NCBI RefSeq assembly: GCF_001466725.1
Contig: NZ_CP013650.1
Location: 1,736,001-1,800,000, forward strand
Origin: Lacimicrobium alkaliphilum
Lineage (GTDB): Bacteria; Pseudomonadota; Gammaproteobacteria; Enterobacterales; Alteromonadaceae
Reading direction: 5' to 3'
DNA length: 64,000 nucleotides
Position numbers and translations under genes: made by a program. Below, piece after piece: positions 45,952 to 54,863 of the stretch. The notes beneath the pieces were generated by a model that had not been told where the DNA came from, made no database searches, and was given only the letters and a program-made list of their open reading frames with translations. The stretch's first letter is position 1. Every line of letters starts with the position of its first letter.

Positions 45952-46294
45952 TACTTGCTCCATTTCTTTAATTATTATTGGATGAAGCCAGTACCCCCAA
46001 TGCAGCTCCTGAAACTGAGAATTCCCTGATTACGGGAGAGCACTTCATCAAATGCCCATCTGTCTGACTCATTGCTCTGTTAAGAGCCGGGTCTGAATTG
46101 AATGGGTAGTATTACAATAGGACGGCAGGTTAAAAAATAACCTACTACTTTAGTGCTGTGGGGGAGGGCTGGAACAATTGTTATTTCCCTTTAAGGTGCC
46201 AGGACGCAAATAGTTTTGATTCTGAGGCCGTTTTTTTCTGCGCCTTAGTCTCTTAAGCGAAGTATCTTGTGTTGAAGGCGGGATAGCTCCTCAG
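45952..46294. other. Intergenic region upstream of the PHB depolymerase-type gene
   Basis: This stretch of 343 bp presumably carries the promoter of the minus-strand esterase gene. I see no clear -35/-10 pair, no RNA gene and no credible reading frame. Confidence 0.4.
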
Positions 46295-46690
46295 CTACCA
46301 AAGTTCTGGCAGCAGGGTAATAAACATCAGCACAATATAGGGAAAGGCAACGGTAGGGCGCAGGGCTGAGCGCAGATACTGTGCGATTAAGGAGACCAGC
46401 CCCGGGCGGTTTTGTTGCCAGTTAGTATACAGGGGCAACAGGGGCTGCTCTGCCAAAGTAGTTTCCAGTGACAACAAGCTGGCTTCGAGTCTGGCCTGAA
46501 AGGTTTTCCAGATGCCTTCCTGCAGCCAAAGTACGCAAAGCAGCAACAACAAAGGCCAGTAACTGAGATGGCTGATCAAACCGCCCAGAGTGGTGAGTAC
46601 AGCAATCAGTTTGATCACCAGCGCCATATTCTCATAGTGTTCGTACTGGCGATGTAGCGTCAGCCATTGTTCCTGACGTATCTTTTCCAT
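46295..46690 (-). CDS. Hypothetical membrane protein
   Basis: A 131-residue protein with three hydrophobic segments (about residues 22-40, 43-57 and 113-130) and an amphipathic middle (QARLEASLLSLETTLAEQPLLPLYTNWQQ). It starts ATGGAAAAGATACG behind AGGAAG. Divergent from yaiL. I do not recognise a named family. Confidence 0.7.
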   Translation of the reverse strand: MEKIRQEQWLTLHRQYEHYENMALVIKLIAVLTTLGGLISHLSYWPLLLLLCVLWLQEGIWKTFQARLEASLLSLETTLAEQPLLPLYTNWQQNRPGLVSLIAQYLRSALRPTVAFPYIVLMFITLLPELW

Positions 46691-46773
46691 TATTACTTCC
46701 TGTTTAGTGGTTTTTCAGATTTGGCGAATTGGGGTAGTATACCCGCCTGATTCTAATACAGGTAAGTCCCCAT

Positions 46774-47322
46774 ATGGCACTTTCTCTTCAGGAACAATTG
46801 CTTAAGGCCGGACTGGCAGACAAGCAAAAAGCGCAGAAGATCAAAACTGAAAAGCGCAAGAAAGCCAAACAGCAGAAAAAACATAAGCTGGAACAAACCG
46901 ACGAAGCCAGACTGGCAGCAGAACAAGCGCTTGAAGCAAAAAAAGCCAAAGATCGTGAGCTCAATGAGCAGGCCAGGCTGGACGCCGAGAAAAAAGCCAT
47001 AGCCGCGCAGATAAAACAGCTTATCGAAGTTAACCGTCAGCCTAAGGGCAACGGTGATATCGCCTGCAATTTTACCGATGGTACCAAGGTAAAACATATC
47101 TATGTGGATAAGGGCACGCACAAACATATCAGCCAGGGCAAACTGGCGATCGTGAAATTCAGCGACAGCTATGAAGTGGTGCCCATGCCGGTGGCGGATA
47201 AAATCGCCGAGCGTGACGCCGAGCTGGTGCTGTTCCGTGCCGATAAAGTAGAGCAGAGCAGCGATGAGCAGGCCGATGACTGGTACGCCGAGTATGAAAT
47301 CCCCGACGATTTAATGTGGTAA
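46774..47322 (+). CDS. yaiL: YaiL-like DUF2058 protein
   Basis: A 182-residue protein of the DUF2058 family: MALSLQEQLLKAGLADKQKAQKIKTEKRKK followed by a lysine/alanine/glutamate-rich coiled coil (about residues 20-85), then a conserved globular part (FTDGTKVKHIYVDKGTHKHISQGKLAIVKF). The basic coiled coil suggests nucleic-acid association, in line with the family's description as nucleoprotein/polynucleotide-associated. A copy of its last 43 or so coding bases plus trailer recurs 316 bp downstream. Confidence 0.88.
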   Translation: MALSLQEQLLKAGLADKQKAQKIKTEKRKKAKQQKKHKLEQTDEARLAAEQALEAKKAKDRELNEQARLDAEKKAIAAQIKQLIEVNRQPKGNGDIACNFTDGTKVKHIYVDKGTHKHISQGKLAIVKFSDSYEVVPMPVADKIAERDAELVLFRADKVEQSSDEQADDWYAEYEIPDDLMW

Positions 47323-47968
47323 AGCAGTTGTCAGTCGTAGCCCGTATAAAGCGAAGCGGAATACGGGTGCTGTCTGTCATGCCCGAATGCCGTTATCGGG
47401 AATGTCCAGCACCTTTGATTGCAAGGTTTTATTGATCGGCACATCACTAATTCAATGGTTGCTGGGCATCCAGCGCCTTGTTCTTTACTCCAACAGGCTC
47501 AAACATCACAAACGCTACGCCATAAAAACCTTGTCATCCTGATGACAATCAGGATCTTTTAATCCTGGCAGAGAAGGTTCAGGCTTTTGTAATGACTGGT
47601 ACGCCGAGTATGAAATCCCTGATGATTTAATGTGGTGAAGCAGTTATCAGCTATCAGTCCTCAGTGGTCAGCAAATGTCTGGTGTTGCGCTACGGAGTCT
47701 GATTTGGCTGCTGGGGATGAGTCAGGGCACCGGATTCCCGCTAACAACATGCTGGAGTGACCGACTGTCGTGCCCGAATGTAGTTGTCGGGCATCCAGCG
47801 CCTTGTCTTTTACTCCGAAAGGTAACACTAAAGGCACGAAATCTTATCTTGCTATATCAGAGTCGCAGAGGAATACGAAGTCAATGCAATGCCATCTTTG
47901 CGTCTCAGCGCCTCTGCGAGAATTGATTAAATGTTCGTGATTTTCCTGTGGTTAGTGGTTCAGCGCGG
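47323..47968. repeat. Non-coding stretch with a duplicated yaiL tail and decayed repeats
   Basis: No credible gene. It contains a 59-bp copy (47592-47650) of the yaiL 3' end (47276-47334) with four mismatches. It also has repeat words of the type cgcagagg...cctctgcga (47850-47921) and cacgaaatc related to those at 15640-15740. Phrases such as tgcccgaatg...gtcgggcatccagcgccttgt recur twice (about 47380-47490 and 47770-47810), so the region looks like serial duplications. Confidence 0.65.
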
Positions 47969-48976
47969 CTATACCGAGAGTTCGCCGCGCAGATTAGTCG
48001 TCAGTTTTTCCCGGACTTCATCTGTGCTCAGGTTCTGGCTGAGCAGATAATGCAGTTTTGCCAGTGCCGCTTCGAGGGTCATATCGCCACCTGATACCAC
48101 TCCCACTTCGGCCAGTGCATTACCGGTGGCATAACCGGCCATGTTCACTTTGCCGCGCAGGCACTGCGTGCAGTTGAGCACAATAATATTCTGCTCGCGG
48201 GCGGCCTTAAGCTGTTCCAGTAACGCCGGATTCTGGGGCGCATTGCCGACGCCGTAGCTCAGCAATATCAGCGCATTTACCGGCTGTTGTATTGTATTTC
48301 GTATCACTTCGGCGCTGATTCCGGGATATAGAGTCACCACACCGATAGGCTGAGCCTTGACCGGGCTGACCTGAAGCTCCCGCGCTTCGATAGGCTGAAC
48401 CTTGCCCTCAACCACCTCAATATTAATACCGGCTTCCAGTAACGGCCCAAAGTTAGGTGAGCCAAAGGCATTAAAACCGTCAGCGTGGATCTTGCGGCTG
48501 CGGTTACCCCGCAAAAGCTGGTTGTTAAAAAACAGGCAGACTTCATGAACAGGGTAATTCGCGGCCAGAAACAGCGAATTAAGCAGGTTTACCTGGCCGT
48601 CACTGCGCAGCTCCGCCAGCGGAATCTGTGAGCCGGTTACAATCACCGGCTTGCTCAGATTTTCGAACATAAACGACAGCGCCGAGGCGGTATAAGCCAT
48701 AGTATCGGTGCCGTGCAGAATGATAAAACCGTCATAATCCTGATAGTTGGCTTTGATATCATCGGCGATATGCTGCCAGTCGGTGGGCGACATATCCGAG
48801 GAGTCCATCAGCTCGTCATATTCATGGATGGTAAACTGCGGCATTTCCTGGCGGTGGAACTCCGGCATTTTGGCCAGCGTCTGTGACAGAAATCCCGGCA
48901 CACACACATAACCTTTGCTGGAGGGACGCATGCCGATGGTGCCACCGGTGTAGGCTACGTAGATGTGTTTTTTCAT
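47969..48976 (-). CDS. ansA: L-asparaginase, type I
   Basis: A 335-residue cytoplasmic asparaginase converting asparagine to aspartate and ammonia. The first catalytic Thr is in AYTGGTIGM and the second triad in LHGTDTMAYTASALSFM; GSQIPLAELRSDG is characteristic of AnsA. No signal peptide, in contrast to type II enzymes. Length equals E. coli AnsA (338). Stands alone. Confidence 0.95.
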   Translation of the reverse strand: MKKHIYVAYTGGTIGMRPSSKGYVCVPGFLSQTLAKMPEFHRQEMPQFTIHEYDELMDSSDMSPTDWQHIADDIKANYQDYDGFIILHGTDTMAYTASALSFMFENLSKPVIVTGSQIPLAELRSDGQVNLLNSLFLAANYPVHEVCLFFNNQLLRGNRSRKIHADGFNAFGSPNFGPLLEAGINIEVVEGKVQPIEARELQVSPVKAQPIGVVTLYPGISAEVIRNTIQQPVNALILLSYGVGNAPQNPALLEQLKAAREQNIIVLNCTQCLRGKVNMAGYATGNALAEVGVVSGGDMTLEAALAKLHYLLSQNLSTDEVREKLTTNLRGELSV

Positions 48977-49238
48977 AAGGTTTATGCCAGATACAGGGAT
49001 TTGGCGTTATTCTACTGTCTCAAAGCCTAATCAACCAGTGCCAGCGATCGGGCTTATTGATAATGTGCTTTTCCCATTCGTTTGCGATAAATTATGCTCA
49101 GTCATACCCAACAACAATGAATAAAGAACAAATTATCAGCAAATACCACCGTACACCCCGCATATCACGGAGTATTTGTGGTAAACCCAAGTGCTAGTTT
49201 AAGGTTACTTGGTTATACTTAATGAGGTAAGGTAACGG

Positions 49239-49436
49239 ATGGTAAAAAAAGTCAAACTGATCGTTTTTGACTGTCGTTGCGGTGGCGAGCCCAAAGGGCC
49301 GGAGCCAGTGCCTGGTTGTCATGACAGATGGCGAATATCCTGCGCGGTGGCGCTCTGCGAGGCCATGAATACGGGGCAGGGTAAAGAAGATGTCATCAAA
49401 GGCTGGAACCGACTCAGCAGCAGCTTTTACCGTTGA
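49239..49436 (+). CDS. Small hypothetical protein with four cysteines
   Basis: A 65-residue protein (MVKKVKLIVFDCRCGGEPKG...) with cysteines in CRC, PGC, SC and LC contexts. A plausible ribosome site (AGGTAACGG) and an extended -10-like TGGTTATACT (49211-49219) lie upstream. I recognise no family. It could be a metal-binding small protein or a spurious frame. Confidence 0.4.
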   Translation: MVKKVKLIVFDCRCGGEPKGPEPVPGCHDRWRISCAVALCEAMNTGQGKEDVIKGWNRLSSSFYR

Positions 49437-49553
49437 TTACATTTTGTTGCAAGTAGCGGAGTCTGTTTTATTGCAACATACAAAATCTAGAGAGAATTTG
49501 TGGTCAGGGAACACTATAAAAAGCTCGAAAAGAAAAATAGCCGGAGCTAACCC

Positions 49554-50198
49554 TTGATAAAAATACTACTGGTGGATGATCATGATTTGGTGCGAACCGG
49601 TATCAGATTGATCCTCAAAGCCGAAACCTCCTTTAAAGTGATAGGCGAAGCCAACAGCGGTGAAGAGGCCGTGAAGTTTTGCCGCAATCAGGAACCCGAC
49701 GTGGTGTTAATGGACATGAATATGCCGGGTATGGGAGGCCTGGAAGCCACTAAGAAGATCCTGCGTTACAGCCCTGATATCAAAGTGATTGTGCTTTCCA
49801 TGTACAAGGAAAATCCGATCCCAACCAAGGTGATGCAATCGGGTGCCTGGGGCTTTATCACCAAAGATGCCGAATCTGAGGAAATGAACCGCGCCATCTT
49901 TCAGGTGTGTGCCGGGCAGAAATACATTGCCCCGGAGATCGCCCAGCAGATAGCCCTTGGCAGGCTGGATTCCAATGAATCAGACCCCTTTAAACAGCTT
50001 TCAGACAGAGAGCTGCAGATCATGATCATGCTGACCAAAGGCATTAAGGTGCCGGATATCGCCACCAAACTGAGTATTACGCCGAAAACCGTGAATACCT
50101 ATCGCTACCGTATGTTTGAAAAACTCGGTGTTACCGGAGATGTTGAATTGACCCATCTGGCGCTGCGCCATAAGCTGATCAGTCACGAACAGTCTTAA
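49554..50198 (+). CDS. uvrY: UvrY/GacA-family response regulator
   Basis: A 214-residue NarL-type regulator, output of the BarA/UvrY (GacS/GacA, VarS/VarA) system that switches on small RNAs titrating CsrA. The receiver has ILLVDDHDLVRTGI, phospho-acceptor in VVLMDMNMPGMGG and FITKDAES; the HTH is LSDRELQIMIMLTKGIKVPDIATKLSITPKTVNTYRYRMFEKL. It starts with TTG at 49554, supported by GGAG eight bases upstream and by the conserved MIKILLVDDH N-terminus. Gene order uvrY-uvrC-pgsA is as in E. coli. Confidence 0.96.
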   Translation: MIKILLVDDHDLVRTGIRLILKAETSFKVIGEANSGEEAVKFCRNQEPDVVLMDMNMPGMGGLEATKKILRYSPDIKVIVLSMYKENPIPTKVMQSGAWGFITKDAESEEMNRAIFQVCAGQKYIAPEIAQQIALGRLDSNESDPFKQLSDRELQIMIMLTKGIKVPDIATKLSITPKTVNTYRYRMFEKLGVTGDVELTHLALRHKLISHEQS

Positions 50199-50243
50199 GC
50201 CGCACTTTATTGCTTCGCGGCATACAATCAGACCCTATTATTT

Positions 50244-52070
50244 ATGACAGACAGCGCCAGCTTCGATCATCAGGCCTTTATTAAAAATCTGACCCCGCAA
50301 CCCGGGGTCTACCGCATGTATAACCTTAAAGGCGAGGTGATCTATGTGGGCAAGGCGCGCAATCTGAAAAAGCGTGTGGCCAGCTACTTTCGGGCCAACC
50401 TCGACAGCGTAAAAACCCAGTCACTGGTGCGCCAGATTGCCAGCATGGATGTGACGGTAACCCATACCGAAACAGAAGCCTTTATTCTTGAAAACAACTA
50501 CATCAAGAAGTACAAGCCGCGCTATAACGTATTGCTGCGGGATGACAAATCCTACCCCTTTATTCTGCTGAGTGAGCATGAGCATCCGCGCCTGACGGTA
50601 CACCGCGGCCCGCGTAAGAAAAAGGGCGAGTATTTTGGCCCGTATCCGAGCGCTTCTGCCGTGCGTGAAAGCCTGCGCACCATGCAAAAGCTGTTTCCCA
50701 TTCGCCAGTGCGAAGACAGTTACTATAAAGCCCGTACCCGGCCCTGTTTGCAATACCAGCTTAAACGCTGTGCCGGGCCCTGCGTTGAAGGCCTGGTGAG
50801 TGAAGAGGAATATGCTCAGCAGGTACAACTGGCAAGGTTGTTCCTCAAAGGTCGCAATGCTGAGGTGATCGACACCCTGGTCAAAAAGATGGAGCAGGCA
50901 AGCCTGGACTTGCGTTTTGAAGCGGCGGCCCGTTACCGGGATCAGATCAGTGCCCTGCGCAAGGTTCAGGAGCAACAGTGGGTGAGCGGCGATCAGCCCG
51001 AGATGGATGTATTTGGTTTTGCCTATAAAAACGGTATTGCCAGCGTGCAGGGCTTTTTTATCCGCGATAATAAGCTCTTAGGCAGTAAGAGCTTTTTCCC
51101 CAGGGTGCCGGGCGAGGCTGAGCCAGCGGAGGTGTTCCAGTCATTTATCCTGCAGTTTTATCTGTCCGGGAATAAATCCATTCCCCGCCAGATTGTGTTG
51201 CCTTTGGCATTGAATGAGCCCGACGCCATTGCCGAGGTACTGAGCAAGCAGGCCGGCCACAACGTGAAGTTTTTCCAGGGCGCCCGGGATGAAAAACGCC
51301 GCTATCTGGATTTGGCCAATACCAATGCCATGAATGCGCTGGAAACCCAGCAGAGCAATCAGAAATCGGTGTTTGCCCGTTTTCTGGAGCTGGAACAGGT
51401 GCTGGAGCTGGATAATCCGATTCAGCGCATGGAATGTTTTGATATCAGCCATACCTCAGGCCAGCAGACCGTGGCTTCCTGCGTGGTATTTAACCGCGAA
51501 GGGCCGTTTAAAAGCGACTACCGGCGCTACAATATCGAAGGCGTTACCCCCGGCGATGACTATGCGGCCATGGGGCAGGCGCTCAAACGGCGCTATCGCA
51601 ATATCAAGGATCCGGCTAAAATTCCGGATATCCTGTTTATCGATGGCGGTAAGGGCCAGCTGGCACAGGCTGAAGAATGCTTTGAAGACTGGCCTCACGA
51701 GAAAATGCCGATGCTGATTGGGGTCGCCAAAGGCACCAGCCGCAAACCCGGGCTGGAAACGCTGATTCTGGCCGGCAGCCATGCCACCATTCCACTGAAC
51801 GCGGATTCATCGGCGCTGCATCTGATTCAGCATATTCGCGATGAGGCACACCGTTTTGCCATTACCGGCCACCGCAATCGCCGCCAGAAGGCCAAAACCC
51901 AGTCCAGGCTTGAGAGTATTCCGGGGGTAGGGGCAAAGCGCCGTCAGAGCATGCTGAAATACTTAGGTGGTATGCAGGAAGTGCTTAAAGCCAGCGCCTC
52001 GGAGCTGGCGAAAGTGCCCGGCATCAGTGCCGAGCTGGCAGAGGATATTTATCAATACCTTCATCATTAA
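50244..52070 (+). CDS. uvrC: Excinuclease ABC subunit C
   Basis: A 608-residue nucleotide-excision-repair endonuclease making both incisions around the lesion. Order of domains: GIY-YIG nuclease ([21 protein letters not shown]), cysteine segment ([15 protein letters not shown]), UVR region, RNase H-like 3' nuclease ([36 protein letters not shown]) and C-terminal helix-hairpin-helix pair ([37 protein letters not shown]). Full length. Confidence 0.97.
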   Translation: MTDSASFDHQAFIKNLTPQPGVYRMYNLKGEVIYVGKARNLKKRVASYFRANLDSVKTQSLVRQIASMDVTVTHTETEAFILENNYIKKYKPRYNVLLRDDKSYPFILLSEHEHPRLTVHRGPRKKKGEYFGPYPSASAVRESLRTMQKLFPIRQCEDSYYKARTRPCLQYQLKRCAGPCVEGLVSEEEYAQQVQLARLFLKGRNAEVIDTLVKKMEQASLDLRFEAAARYRDQISALRKVQEQQWVSGDQPEMDVFGFAYKNGIASVQGFFIRDNKLLGSKSFFPRVPGEAEPAEVFQSFILQFYLSGNKSIPRQIVLPLALNEPDAIAEVLSKQAGHNVKFFQGARDEKRRYLDLANTNAMNALETQQSNQKSVFARFLELEQVLELDNPIQRMECFDISHTSGQQTVASCVVFNREGPFKSDYRRYNIEGVTPGDDYAAMGQALKRRYRNIKDPAKIPDILFIDGGKGQLAQAEECFEDWPHEKMPMLIGVAKGTSRKPGLETLILAGSHATIPLNADSSALHLIQHIRDEAHRFAITGHRNRRQKAKTQSRLESIPGVGAKRRQSMLKYLGGMQEVLKASASELAKVPGISAELAEDIYQYLHH

Positions 52071-52151
52071 ATTTGTCAGGCCAAGCTGGTCGGATTAGGT
52101 TAAGATTGGCGGTTGAAAAAGAGCAATAAGAGTCAGAGACAGATATTCAGT

Positions 52152-52715
52152 ATGTGGACCATTCCCAACATTCTTACCACCTTGCGGGTTTTTCTGATCC
52201 CGGTATTTGTGATCGTATATTTCCTCGACTGGAAATGGGCTCATCAGGCTGCGGCCTTTATTTTCTGGCTGGCAGCGATCACCGACTGGTTTGACGGTTA
52301 TCTGGCCAGGAGGCTGGGGCAAACCACTGCCTTTGGTGCGTTTTTCGACCCGGTGGCTGACAAGCTGATTGTGTGCGCCGCGCTGCTGATGATTATCCAT
52401 CACTACGACACCGTATGGATCACGGTTTCTGCTATTTTGCTGATGTCACGGGAGATTTTTGTCTCGGCCTTAAGAGAGTGGATGGCCGAATCAGGCAAAA
52501 GCGCCGAGGTACGGGTGTCTTTTATCGGCAAGGCTAAGACCATGGCGCAGATGCTGGCGCTGATTGGCCTGCTATCTGAGCTGGAAGTGTTTATGGGCAT
52601 CCCCATTTATTGGGTGACGCTGGGCAAGATATTGCTGGCCATTGCTACTGTGCTGTCGGTGTGGTCGATGCTGGCCTATCTGAAAGCTGCCTGGAAACAT
52701 CTGGTGGCAGAATAG
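52152..52715 (+). CDS. pgsA: CDP-diacylglycerol--glycerol-3-phosphate 3-phosphatidyltransferase
   Basis: A 187-residue membrane enzyme that makes phosphatidylglycerol phosphate, the first step to phosphatidylglycerol and cardiolipin. The CDP-alcohol phosphotransferase motif is intact (DGYLARRLGQ followed by GAFFDPVADK). Four or more membrane helices. ATG 52152 yields the family N-terminus MWTIPNILTTLRVFLIP; a TTG at 52113 would add thirteen polar residues. As in E. coli it is followed by tRNA-Gly, tRNA-Cys and tRNA-Leu. Confidence 0.95.
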   Translation: MWTIPNILTTLRVFLIPVFVIVYFLDWKWAHQAAAFIFWLAAITDWFDGYLARRLGQTTAFGAFFDPVADKLIVCAALLMIIHHYDTVWITVSAILLMSREIFVSALREWMAESGKSAEVRVSFIGKAKTMAQMLALIGLLSELEVFMGIPIYWVTLGKILLAIATVLSVWSMLAYLKAAWKHLVAE

Positions 52716-52797
52716 CCGCTGACCGCAAAGACTTGTGTGAAAACAGCACACTTGAGTCAAAAAACCAGCACTCGGCATGAAAAAGCCACTTTTGTGG

Positions 52798-52825
52798 TTG
52801 ACAGCCAAGGCGTTGAAGGTAGAAT
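52798..52825 (+). promoter_or_regulatory. Sigma-70 promoter of the tRNA Gly-Cys-Leu operon
   Basis: TTGACA (52798-52803) and TAGAAT (52820-52825) with a 16-bp spacer. The first tRNA starts about 150 bp downstream, so the primary transcript has a long 5' leader. Confidence 0.8.
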
Positions 52826-52975
52826 TCAGCGTCACGTTTAGCCGGTGGTAACTTATCGGCAATGGCAAAATACAGGACGTATTTTGTAATAGCTCAGCAA
52901 AGCTATGCAGTTGAATCCCGGTAACGGGTATCAGTAGTGCAATGGACTGATTTTTAAAAGTTAAAACAGAATTAT

Positions 52976-53051
52976 GCGGGAATAGCTCAGCTGGTAGAGC
53001 ACAACCTTGCCAAGGTTGGGGTCGCGAGTTCGAATCTCGTTTCCCGCTCCA
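52976..53051 (+). tRNA. tRNA-Gly (anticodon GCC)
   Basis: A 76-nt gene with encoded 3' TCCA; anticodon arm CAACC-TTGCCAA-GGTTG and T-arm GCGAGTTCGAATCTCGT. First tRNA of the operon. Confidence 0.97.
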
Positions 53052-53062
53052 ATTCTTACACA

Positions 53063-53136
53063 GGCGGAATGGCAGAATGGCTATGCAGCGGATTGCAAAT
53101 CCGTGGATCTCGGTTCGACTCCGGGTTCCGCCTCCA
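53063..53136 (+). tRNA. tRNA-Cys (anticodon GCA)
   Basis: A 74-nt gene; anticodon loop TTGCAAA with anticodon GCA, T-arm CTCGGTTCGACTCCGGG, encoded TCCA. Only 11 bases separate it from tRNA-Gly. Confidence 0.97.
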
Positions 53137-53175
53137 TATTGATATCATCGTTATACAAGCAAAAATCCCCCCGAT

Positions 53176-53262
53176 GCCCGGGTGGTGAAATTGGTAGACA
53201 CAAGGGATTTAAAATCCCTCGATCGCAAGGTCGTGCCGGTTCAAGTCCGGCCCCGGGCACCA
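53176..53262 (+). tRNA. tRNA-Leu (anticodon TAA)
   Basis: An 87-nt gene with a long variable arm; anticodon stem GGGAT/ATCCC around TTAAA (anticodon TAA), T-arm CCGGTTCAAGTCCGG and encoded CCA. Its 3' end is copied four times in the repeats that follow. Confidence 0.96.
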
Positions 53263-53515
53263 CATCTGATTTATTCACTTTGGCAACTCTCACAAACGCA
53301 TAGGCGTCATCTTGTATCGCCAGCCGGACTATTCCAGCCAAAAATCACAGATTTTTGTCGTTCAGCCAGGCGGAGCTTCGCTCCTACAGAAACTGGCTTC
53401 ACCCAGCCCCGGGCACCATTATTTATCTGTATTTCTTCCCTATTAATTTACCTCATTCGTACCCGTTTTCTTTTCAGTAAGACCGGCCTTAAACCGACGC
53501 TTCGCGTGCGGTTCA

Positions 53516-53593
53516 GGTGCTCGCCACATCCATGTGGCTCACCCGCTTCGCGGGCCAGCTAAAGCTGTCAAATATTGCTCCCGGCAATATTTT
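53516..53593 (-). repeat. Four-hairpin element, copy D, inverted, in tRNA-Leu T-arm sequence
   Basis: Lies between GGTTCA (53510-53515) and CCGGCTCGGGCACCA, the two sides of the tRNA-Leu T-loop and acceptor. Read on the minus strand it gives AAATATTGC-CGGGA-GCAATATTT, CAGCT-TT-AGCTG, CCCGC-GAA-GCGGG and GCCACAT-GG-ATGTGGC. These are the same order and first-loop sequence (CGGGA) as copies A and B at tRNA-Glu. Confidence 0.8.
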
Positions 53594-53860
53594 CCGGCTC
53601 GGGCACCACATCTGATTTATTTACCTCACCATTTATACAAACGCACAGGCGTCATCTTGTATCGCCAGCCGGACTATTCCAGCCAAAAATCACAGATTTT
53701 TGTCGTTCAGCCAGGCGGAGCTTCGCTCCTACAGAAACTGGCTTCACCCAGCCCCGGGCACCATTATTTATCTGTATTTCTTCCCTATTAATTTACCTCA
53801 TTCGTACCCGTTTTCTTTTCAGTAAGACCGGCCTTAAACCGACGCTTCGCGTGCGGTTCA

Positions 53861-53938
53861 GGTGCTCGCCACATCCATGTGGCTCACCCGCTTCGCGGGC
53901 CAGCTAAAGCTGTCAAATATTGCTCTCGGCAATATTTT
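53861..53938 (-). repeat. Four-hairpin element, copy E, inverted
   Basis: Copy of element D one 345-bp unit further, differing in the loop of the AT-rich hairpin (TCTCG versus TCCCG on the plus strand). Again bounded by GGTTCA and a tRNA-Leu 3' remnant. Confidence 0.8.
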
Positions 53939-54179
53939 CCGGCTCGGGCACCACATCTGATTTATTTACCCTAGCAATTCTGACAAACGCACAGGCGCCA
54001 TCTGGTATCGCCAGCCGGACTATTCCAGCCAAAAATCACAGATTTTTGTCGTTCAGCCAGACGGAGCTTCGCTCCTACAGTGGAATTGGAGGGGTGAACA
54101 TGCTACAAAACCAAAACAAGGAAGACCTCCGCACTTAAACACGGAACCCTTCCTGTATAAAACCCTAGCTGTTATAAAG

Positions 54180-54734
54180 ATGTTTGAAGATATACAAGAA
54201 TTTATGGGCCTTGTCGCATCCGGCGAGGTGGAGATCTACAACGAGTTCAGCTTGCAGCACGAACTTGGCATCTTCCTTCGTTCGAAGCACCCCGCTTACA
54301 GGGTTGAGTTCGAACGAAACATTGGGCATTTCGGCGTTCAGAAGCAGGGATTTGCAAAGAGGGAGATAGACATCTCGATAATAGAGCGGGATACAGCGAA
54401 ACCCATGGGAGTCATTGAATTGAAGTATCCCCGAAATGGCCAGATTCCGGAGCAGGTATACAGCTTCTGCAAAGACATACAGTTTATTGAACAGCTCGTT
54501 CAAACAGGCTTCAGGGCGGGAGCATTCGTTGCAGTTGTAGACGATCCTCTTTTTTACCAGGGAAGAGACGAGGGGATCTATTCCATGTTTCGAAATGGAG
54601 CGCCGATCCACGGTATAATCAGCAAACCCACTGGTGCCAGAGATTCTCAGGTGGAAATTACCGGCACATATCAGGCAGAGTGGAAAAAGATAAATAGCAG
54701 AACGAAGTGGTGCCTTATTGAGGTTGCCAGTTAA
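54180..54734 (+). CDS. Predicted PD-(D/E)XK nuclease-fold protein
   Basis: A 184-residue protein at the left edge of the restriction island. The core REIDISIIERDTAKPMGVIELKYPRNG has an Asp followed by E-x-K on the next strand, the pattern of PD-(D/E)XK nucleases. The middle helix (EQVYSFCKDIQFIEQLVQTGF) and FVAVVDDPLFYQG fit that fold. No target-recognition domain is visible. The ribosome site is weak (TAAAG). It may be a stand-alone defence or DNA-processing protein; the name is by motif only. Confidence 0.6.
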   Translation: MFEDIQEFMGLVASGEVEIYNEFSLQHELGIFLRSKHPAYRVEFERNIGHFGVQKQGFAKREIDISIIERDTAKPMGVIELKYPRNGQIPEQVYSFCKDIQFIEQLVQTGFRAGAFVAVVDDPLFYQGRDEGIYSMFRNGAPIHGIISKPTGARDSQVEITGTYQAEWKKINSRTKWCLIEVAS

Positions 54735-54863
54735 CAAGGCCAGGCACGGCGAAGGCTTTGCCGGAGCGGCCTTGTTTTCACTCCAAAGCCGCGCATGCTA
54801 AAGGCATTAACCCATAAAGCCCAGACTTTGGCATAATCCAACAAACTAAACGCAGGATCCTGA

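Larger units (their letters stand above)
53263..54080 (+). repeat. 345-bp tandem repeat with tRNA-Leu 3' ends, about 2.4 units
   Basis: Unit junctions of the form GGGCACCACATCTGATTTATT occur at 53255, 53601 and 53946, a period of 345-346 bp. Each full unit contains, in order: a spacer (acgca-aggcgtcatct); a REP-like module with hairpins CAAAAAT/ATTTTTG and GGAGC-TTC-GCTCC (53339-53385, 53684-53730, third copy ending at 54080); a tRNA-Leu 3' remnant (53404-53418, 53749-53763); an AT-rich spacer; an inverted four-hairpin element; and a second tRNA-Leu 3' remnant (53594-53608, 53939-53953). The third unit stops at the restriction-island edge. Short reading frames here are not genes. Confidence 0.88.

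Noticed and set aside
53007..54138. Several short plus-strand reading frames with repeated arginine/serine-rich sequence
   Set aside because: They run through tRNA genes and the 345-bp repeats, and duplicate each other because the DNA is duplicated.
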